A DNA stretch of 43,544 nt from Arthrobacter rhizophilus. Lineage in GTDB: Bacteria; Actinomycetota; Actinomycetes; Actinomycetales; Micrococcaceae. The stretch is taken from contig NZ_JAPFFT010000029.1 of NCBI RefSeq assembly GCF_026241105.1, forward strand, positions 1 through 43,544, read 5' to 3'. Under the pieces are notes generated by a model that saw only the letters and a program-made list of their open reading frames with translations, did not search any database and had not been told where the DNA came from. The position numbers and the translations under genes are program-made. This document shows, piece after piece, positions 42,444 to 43,544 of the stretch; within the stretch, counting starts at the first letter, position 1, and each line of letters starts with the position of its first letter.

Positions 42444-42827
42444 GGTCTTAGCCTGCCTCTCAATTAGGAATAGATAGTTCGGTTGAGCAGCACACTATGC
42501 GGACTTTGCTCAGCGATCACTTATGTTCCCTCATAGAATAGCTAGATCAGATTTCAAATGAAAGCTGGCAGTGATCATATTCTCCTCGCCTCGATACCAG
42601 ACGGGTCGCCCTCACTCCCACACCGATGCGTACGCTCGTACACGTAAATCTAAGATGCATCGAGGATCGGCCATCTTTTGCTTGCCAATAACCAAAAGGT
42701 TCCCTTAGGCTTTACTCATCGTTCATAAGTAACCCTTGTGTCATGTCGATCTCCTCTCCGACTTCCTCTCAAGCACCAGCGCGCAAGCTGCATCCACATG
42801 CCCTCCAAATCAAAGGAATTCGCCGCA
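42444..42827. promoter_or_regulatory. Divergent promoter region with a TetR operator site
   Basis: This 384-base AT-richer gap separates the HAD gene (minus) from the isomerase (plus). GTACG-CT-CGTAC at 42630-42641 matches the operator pattern of the GMC/TetR region exactly, about 187 bases before the isomerase ATG. No gene is seen in the gap. Confidence 0.75.
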
Positions 42828-43544
42828 ATGAACTATTCTGTCCAGCTCTACACCGTACGCAGCGCTGTCGAAGACGATCTCCCCGGCACGATCCGGCGCC
42901 TTGCAGAGATCGGTTATAACCGGATTGAGCCCTATGACTTTGTTGCCCGCGCTGATGAGTTCGCCCGTGCTTTTGTCGACTACGGCGTTTCTGCTCCGTC
43001 CGGCCATGCGCCGCTGCTGAGCCAGGACCAGGATGAGATCTTCGCCGCAGCGAAGGAACTGGGAATCAGTACGGTCATCGATCCGTACCTGCCTGCCGAG
43101 CACTGGCAGAACGCCGAGGACATCCAGGCCACCGCCGCAAAGCTCAACGCCGCCGCGAAGAAGGGCGCCGAATACGGCATCCGCGTCGGCTACCACAACC
43201 ACGCCTGGGAGCTGGAGTCCAGCATCGAGGGCCAGACCGCCCTGGAGTACTTCGAAGGCCTGCTGGATCCGGAACTGGTCCTGGAAGTCGACACCTACTG
43301 GGCTGCCGTTGGAGGCCAGGATCCCGTGGAACTCCTGAAGCGGCTGGGCGCCAGAGTTGTGGCACTTCACATCAAAGACGGTCCAGTGAATATGGACCTT
43401 CTTGCCCAGTTGCCCGCGGGCCAGGGGCAAATGGACATCTGGGGAGCTATCAATGCGGTCCCTGGTTTGGAAGTGGGTGTCGTGGAGTTCGACGACTACG
43501 CGGGAGACATCTTCGAGGGCATCGCCGAAAGCCTCGCCTTCCTC
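42828..43544 (+). CDS. TIM-barrel sugar isomerase/epimerase, cut by window end
   Basis: The first 239 codons of a xylose-isomerase-like TIM barrel; the stop lies beyond the window. It starts MNYSVQLYTVRSAVEDDLPG, with AAGGA about eleven bases before ATG 42828. Metal-ligand regions are present: His in VGYHNHAWELE, Asp in LEVDTYWAAVGG, His in ALHIKDGP and Glu in VVEFDDY. Such proteins include inosose isomerase/dehydratase and 3-keto-sugar hydratase-type enzymes. The operator at 42630 links it to the GMC-TetR regulon, so it probably acts on the same keto-sugar or keto-cyclitol as the isomerase at 34900, to which it is only distantly similar. Confidence 0.9.
   Translation, partial: MNYSVQLYTVRSAVEDDLPGTIRRLAEIGYNRIEPYDFVARADEFARAFVDYGVSAPSGHAPLLSQDQDEIFAAAKELGISTVIDPYLPAEHWQNAEDIQATAAKLNAAAKKGAEYGIRVGYHNHAWELESSIEGQTALEYFEGLLDPELVLEVDTYWAAVGGQDPVELLKRLGARVVALHIKDGPVNMDLLAQLPAGQGQMDIWGAINAVPGLEVGVVEFDDYAGDIFEGIAESLAFL

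Noticed and set aside
42810..43430. Minus-strand open frame opposite the last isomerase
   Set aside because: The plus strand encodes a well-conserved TIM barrel with metal ligands, so the minus frame is a shadow.
1..43544. CRISPR arrays, insertion sequences or prophage genes
   Set aside because: No regularly spaced repeats, transposase, integrase or phage structural motifs were seen.

Overview
The window looks like accessory chromosome from a high-GC actinobacterium, most likely an Arthrobacter-type member of the Micrococcaceae. That is inferred from G+C-rich codon use, a CGNR zinc-finger regulator, sugar ABC operons without their own ATPase, and many small catabolic operons each with its own regulator. 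No rRNA, complete tRNA, integrase, transposase or CRISPR array was seen. The first ~66 bases are homopolymer-rich and look like a poor contig end.

Layout. 0.3-3.0 kb: a LysR regulator, an isochorismatase-fold amidase and a PEP-mutase/isocitrate-lyase-fold enzyme. 3.3-5.5 kb: a glycogen-debranching-type glucosidase. 5.9-7.1 kb: a scar region with a tRNA 3'-end fragment plus its terminator (possible island edge), a frameshifted Doc toxin and a multiply frameshifted DUF6036-type nucleotidyltransferase. 7.5-9.8 kb: a very G+C-rich HxlR / MFS-SDR block with a clear operator. 10.7-15.9 kb: a catabolic group (carboxymuconolactone-decarboxylase-like protein, AraC regulator, metallo-beta-lactamase hydrolase, tautomerase, alpha/beta hydrolase). 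16.3-18.8 kb: a gene graveyard holding remnants of an MBL hydrolase, a RecB-like nuclease, a GH3 glucosidase, an AbiEii-type protein and an MFS transporter, with a CGNR regulator, a ribbon-helix-helix protein and a 39-bp perfect-dyad hairpin.

18.8-23.9 kb: an operon of iron-type alcohol dehydrogenase, CoA-acylating (methyl)malonate-semialdehyde dehydrogenase, a 68-residue membrane protein and a Gfo/Idh/MocA oxidoreductase, divergent from a LysR regulator. 25.0-28.7 kb: a GH13 trehalose-synthase-like enzyme and a stand-alone HisD-family dehydrogenase. 29.0-31.4 kb: aspartase plus LysR. 31.6-39.2 kb: a sugar ABC transporter (binding protein, two permeases) followed upstream by a sugar isomerase (IolE/IolI-type barrel), an IolD-like ThDP enzyme and a cysteine-rich GMC flavoprotein. 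39.4-43.5 kb: two paralogous TetR regulators, a LacA-type acetyltransferase, a HAD hydrolase and the start of a second TIM-barrel isomerase that runs off the window.

The most coherent new-looking system is at 31.6-43.5 kb. IolD-like and IolE-like enzymes sit with a GMC flavoprotein in the place where an NAD-dependent inositol dehydrogenase would be expected, next to a dedicated sugar importer. The palindrome GTACG-NN-CGTAC occurs three times (one copy with a single mismatch) in the GMC/TetR divergent promoter and once upstream of the second isomerase, so both promoters probably belong to one TetR regulon. A one-base-different palindrome, GTACA-NN-TGTAC, precedes the operon that encodes the paralogous TetR. 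This suggests uptake and flavin-dependent oxidation of a cyclitol or unusual sugar. The substrate cannot be read from sequence.
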